From positions 2,274,153 to 2,338,152 of the forward strand of contig NZ_OY759744.1 of assembly GCF_963662735.1 (NCBI RefSeq): a DNA stretch of 64,000 bases, in the 5' to 3' direction. Every line of letters starts with the position of its first letter. Positions within the stretch are counted from its first letter, which is position 1. This document shows positions 61,721 through 64,000 of this stretch, piece after piece. The notes under the pieces were generated by a model, which was not told the DNA's origin, ran no database searches, and was given only the letters and a program-made list of their open reading frames with translations. Source of the stretch: an uncultured Methanoregula sp. (GTDB lineage: Archaea > Halobacteriota > Methanomicrobia > Methanomicrobiales > Methanospirillaceae). Made by a program: the position numbers and the translations under genes.

Positions 61721-63235
61721 TCATGACACGTTCCCGGCATTGTACCGCTCAATTTCCCCGTACGCCGCAAGCTTCCCCAGGTTCACAACAGACACCGCCC
61801 CGTGCCCTCCGCAGATGAGGCAGCGTTTTCCGGCAGGGGCAAGAGCCTTGTCGGTCTCTTCTGCAAGGGCAAGGAGTGCAACGCGCTCCTGTTTTGCCCG
61901 GTCGCTGTCAACATTCACGGACGTAACAAGGAATGCAGCAAGCGAACTGTAGTCAGCCCGCTCTTTTGTCATGCTCGCGAAGTTAATCACGCTGTCGGCG
62001 GCAAAGATGAGGCCGTGCTCCTTAGAGTACAGGAATACTTGGCCGCAGGTATGCCCTCCGAGACCGTCAAGAACTTCCAGCTCGAGATCGCTAACCCGGA
62101 CAGAGCTTATCACCGGGAAAATGCCCCGGGTGATGCCGGAAGCCTCAGAGAAACACACAACATCGTCCGGGACCTGGAATTTCGAGAAGAGGTTCACCAT
62201 CTTGGTATAGAATTCTTCGAGAACCGATGCTTCGCTCCGGGACCCGTACGCCCGGTTATTGGTCCGGATGATCTCGAGTGTTGCATGGTGCATGTGAACC
62301 GGTGCTGAGAAAAACCCGGATGCCCCGCAGTGATCGGCATCAGCATGCGTGACAATAATGCGGGAAATCCGGGATATATCCCCGAGGCCGTAATGCGAGA
62401 GCATTGCCATGACATCATGATGATAGATACCATAACAGGTATCGATCATCAGCCGCTCTTCCGGAGCATCGATAATGAACAGGCTCCCGCCACACGGGGG
62501 CTGGAAACAGTAGAGGGAAATTGTGTCCGTTATCCGGAACCGCTGGACATCTGCGTAAAAATGTTCACCGGAAGTTGCCCGCATGGTCTGCCCGGTAGCA
62601 AGAACACTCTCAAAGACCTGGTGGGGGTTGCATCCCCGATCCATAAGTTCCTGTGCTATGTGGTTGGTCTCACCAAGGAATGAGAGCAGGAATGCATCTT
62701 CGGATTCCCCGATCAGGTCCCGGACTGCCTGGGCGTACCGGACGTAAAAAACCGTATCGTCAAGGTGTTTTCCGGTCTTGTCGTACTCGATAATTTCCAG
62801 ACGGTACAGGCTTTTAAGTTTGTCGAGAAGGGTGTCGACAATTGCGCTCTGCTCAAGATTGAGACTGACCGTGAGCCGGTCCGGGTGCCGGCCCTTGTCA
62901 TCAAAGTCGATGAGAGCAATATTGGCTCCTGCGGAAGTAGTGTAACTCAGGAACTCATAGAGTGCGCCCGGCCGGTTGGGAAGGGATACACAGAATTTCA
63001 GGAAATCCAGGGATTTCAGCGAGGTCTGCAGGTACCCGATAGATGCAAGCTCATCTGTAATTTTCTGGTACGATGAATCGGACGAAGTCACTTCATAAAA
63101 AACCGTGCCGGGATCAATGCGGCGATCGAACTGGATCCGGTTGATATTGCCATCATATTTTTTTATGATCTCTGCCGCCCGGTGGAGAGAACCCGGGGTA
63201 TCCGGCATATGTGCGACAAATGAGAATTTCTTCAC
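61721..63235 (-). CDS. Two ACT domains fused to a metallo-beta-lactamase-fold domain
   Basis: A 504-residue protein. The first ~155 residues form two ACT domains (starts FVAHMPDTPGSLHRAAEII and FCVSLPNRPGALYEFL). The rest is a metallo-beta-lactamase fold with a first metal motif THADADHCG (His297, Asp299, Asp301, His302) and later LDGLGGHTCGQVFLY and AADSVINFASMT. The usual first motif is HxHxDH, while here the second His is Asp. ACT domains sense amino acids, so this could be an amino-acid-controlled hydrolase. The substrate is unknown. GTG start. Confidence 0.82.
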   Translation of the reverse strand: MKKFSFVAHMPDTPGSLHRAAEIIKKYDGNINRIQFDRRIDPGTVFYEVTSSDSSYQKITDELASIGYLQTSLKSLDFLKFCVSLPNRPGALYEFLSYTTSAGANIALIDFDDKGRHPDRLTVSLNLEQSAIVDTLLDKLKSLYRLEIIEYDKTGKHLDDTVFYVRYAQAVRDLIGESEDAFLLSFLGETNHIAQELMDRGCNPHQVFESVLATGQTMRATSGEHFYADVQRFRITDTISLYCFQPPCGGSLFIIDAPEERLMIDTCYGIYHHDVMAMLSHYGLGDISRISRIIVTHADADHCGASGFFSAPVHMHHATLEIIRTNNRAYGSRSEASVLEEFYTKMVNLFSKFQVPDDVVCFSEASGITRGIFPVISSVRVSDLELEVLDGLGGHTCGQVFLYSKEHGLIFAADSVINFASMTKERADYSSLAAFLVTSVNVDSDRAKQERVALLALAEETDKALAPAGKRCLICGGHGAVSVVNLGKLAAYGEIERYNAGNVS

Positions 63236-63345
63236 GATAATGCACCGGTAGTGGTAGTAGCGTTGTTACTGGTGGCCAAAAAAGGTATGGTAGGCCGTTG
63301 ATGGGGAATTGGGAGAGGAAAGACGCTCAAAAGGTATTAAAAAAG

Positions 63346-64000
63346 TTAGGGATTCTTCTTCCTGATAACGAAGAGAACAATTACCAGGCAGACTACCAGA
63401 AGACCGCCAATAAGTGCGAGCGTATAGACCGGCAATGCCGAGGAATTCTTCTGGAGCACCGGAGATATGGTTACGGTTTCGCCGGCTTTGATAGTTACGG
63501 AGAAGGAGCTGGTCTGGTAATCAGGACTCCTGATCTCGACCTGATGAGTGCCGACCGGGAGATTACTCAGGACAGCCGGTGTAACTCCCGCTGGATTTGA
63601 ATCAACTGATACTGTTGCCCCGGAAGGTACTGAGGTAATGGTCAGGGTTCCGGTACTTCCGGCAGGAATACCGGAAACTGCTGCTGTCGGCATTGCCGTC
63701 ACGGGTATGACCAGCGAGGGGACCGGAGTAGTCAGGACCGAGGACCCGGTCTGCTGAGGCCCGATAATGGTCAGGACGATACGGGACGACTTTTTGAGCA
63801 CCGGGTTGGTTATCACAACGTAATACTGTCCGGGAGACATATCGGCATGGAAACCACTGTTGAAGTATCCCGATGCGCTTACCGCAGACTCAAAGGTCCG
63901 GAGAACATTGCCGGAAAGATCGGTCACATCAATACGTACGGTGCTGACACCGTTCTCAGCATTTCCCGACAGTTCCACGTACTCGCCTTTCTGCAGGGTA
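63346..64000 (-). CDS. C-terminal part of a PEGA-domain surface protein (5' end outside window)
   Basis: About 218 residues of the C-terminal end are visible and the frame runs off the right edge. It includes an Ig-like segment (GYFNSGFHADMSPGQYYVVIT), a Thr/Val/Pro-rich linker, a PEGA domain (TLTITSVPSGATVSVDSNPAG, TPAVLSNLPVGTHQVEI, DYQTSSFSVTIKAGET), a membrane helix (TLALIGGLLVVCLVIVLFV) and RKKNP. It is an anchored surface protein like those at 1-212 and 12429-13130. Confidence 0.8.
   Translation of the reverse strand, partial: TLQKGEYVELSGNAENGVSTVRIDVTDLSGNVLRTFESAVSASGYFNSGFHADMSPGQYYVVITNPVLKKSSRIVLTIIGPQQTGSSVLTTPVPSLVIPVTAMPTAAVSGIPAGSTGTLTITSVPSGATVSVDSNPAGVTPAVLSNLPVGTHQVEIRSPDYQTSSFSVTIKAGETVTISPVLQKNSSALPVYTLALIGGLLVVCLVIVLFVIRKKNP

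Overview
The window looks like chromosomal DNA of a methanogenic euryarchaeon of the order Methanomicrobiales, most like a Methanoregula-type genome. This is an inference from gene content. The archaeal and methanogen markers are the tRNA-dependent cysteine enzyme SepCysS, the SPOUT methyltransferase Trm56, transcription factor TFE, 6-phospho-3-hexuloisomerase, HypD, a THUMP-type ThiI without rhodanese domain, many PAS-based sensor kinases, and secreted PEGA-type proteins with a C-terminal membrane anchor. Most of the window has balanced to GC-rich codon use. Three stretches stand out: an AT-rich integrated element (50.4-56.0 kb), a repeat-rich non-coding tract (56.1-56.5 kb), and an AT-rich restriction-modification island (59.9-61.6 kb).

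Layout. 0-5.4 kb: end of a surface protein, an aldehyde dehydrogenase, and a tight operon of winged-helix protein, Trm56, ATP-grasp ligase, TFE and HD hydrolase, joined by overlapping start/stop codons. 5.5-13.1 kb: signalling and housekeeping genes (Cys-rich PAS protein, REC-PAS-PAS, a membrane PAS histidine kinase, HD, NudC-like Nudix, GNAT, a PEGA surface protein). 13.4-24.9 kb: a CBS/DRTGG inorganic pyrophosphatase, a 60-residue protein coupled to SepCysS, an ammonium transporter, a tandem PPK2 polyphosphate kinase, ThiI, DUF2150, and a second membrane histidine kinase. 25-27 kb: a two-frameshift pseudogene, tRNA-Leu(GAG), an ACT regulator. 27.2-32.6 kb: a minus-strand sensory cluster containing a type I ligand-binding domain fused to a legumain/GPI8-like (C13) peptidase, overlapped by a BMP-type binding protein, followed upstream by a Cache lipoprotein and a STAS-PAS kinase. 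32.8-44.3 kb: one 3807-residue protein made of about 110 tetratricopeptide repeats.

44.5-50.3 kb: aminotransferase, PH-domain membrane protein, tRNA-Thr(GGT), MscS, HypD and a lipoprotein. 50.44-56.03 kb: an integrated plasmid-like element about 5.6 kb long. It has a tyrosine recombinase, a rolling-circle Rep, a cluster of hairpins that looks like its double-strand origin, and a small cargo operon. A 13-bp direct repeat bounds it and lies in the 5' end of tRNA-Arg(CCG). The element therefore sits between the old tRNA promoter and the tRNA body. 56.5-64 kb: M42 peptidase, aminotransferase, hexuloisomerase, a Dam-type methylase with a small PD-(D/E)XK nuclease, a protein with two ACT domains and a metallo-beta-lactamase fold, and the end of another surface protein.

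The strongest candidates for something new are the receptor-protease fusion operon, the replication-origin hairpins with shared TGAT loops, the 5'-end tRNA integration that swaps the promoter, the giant TPR protein, and the small partner gene coupled to SepCysS.
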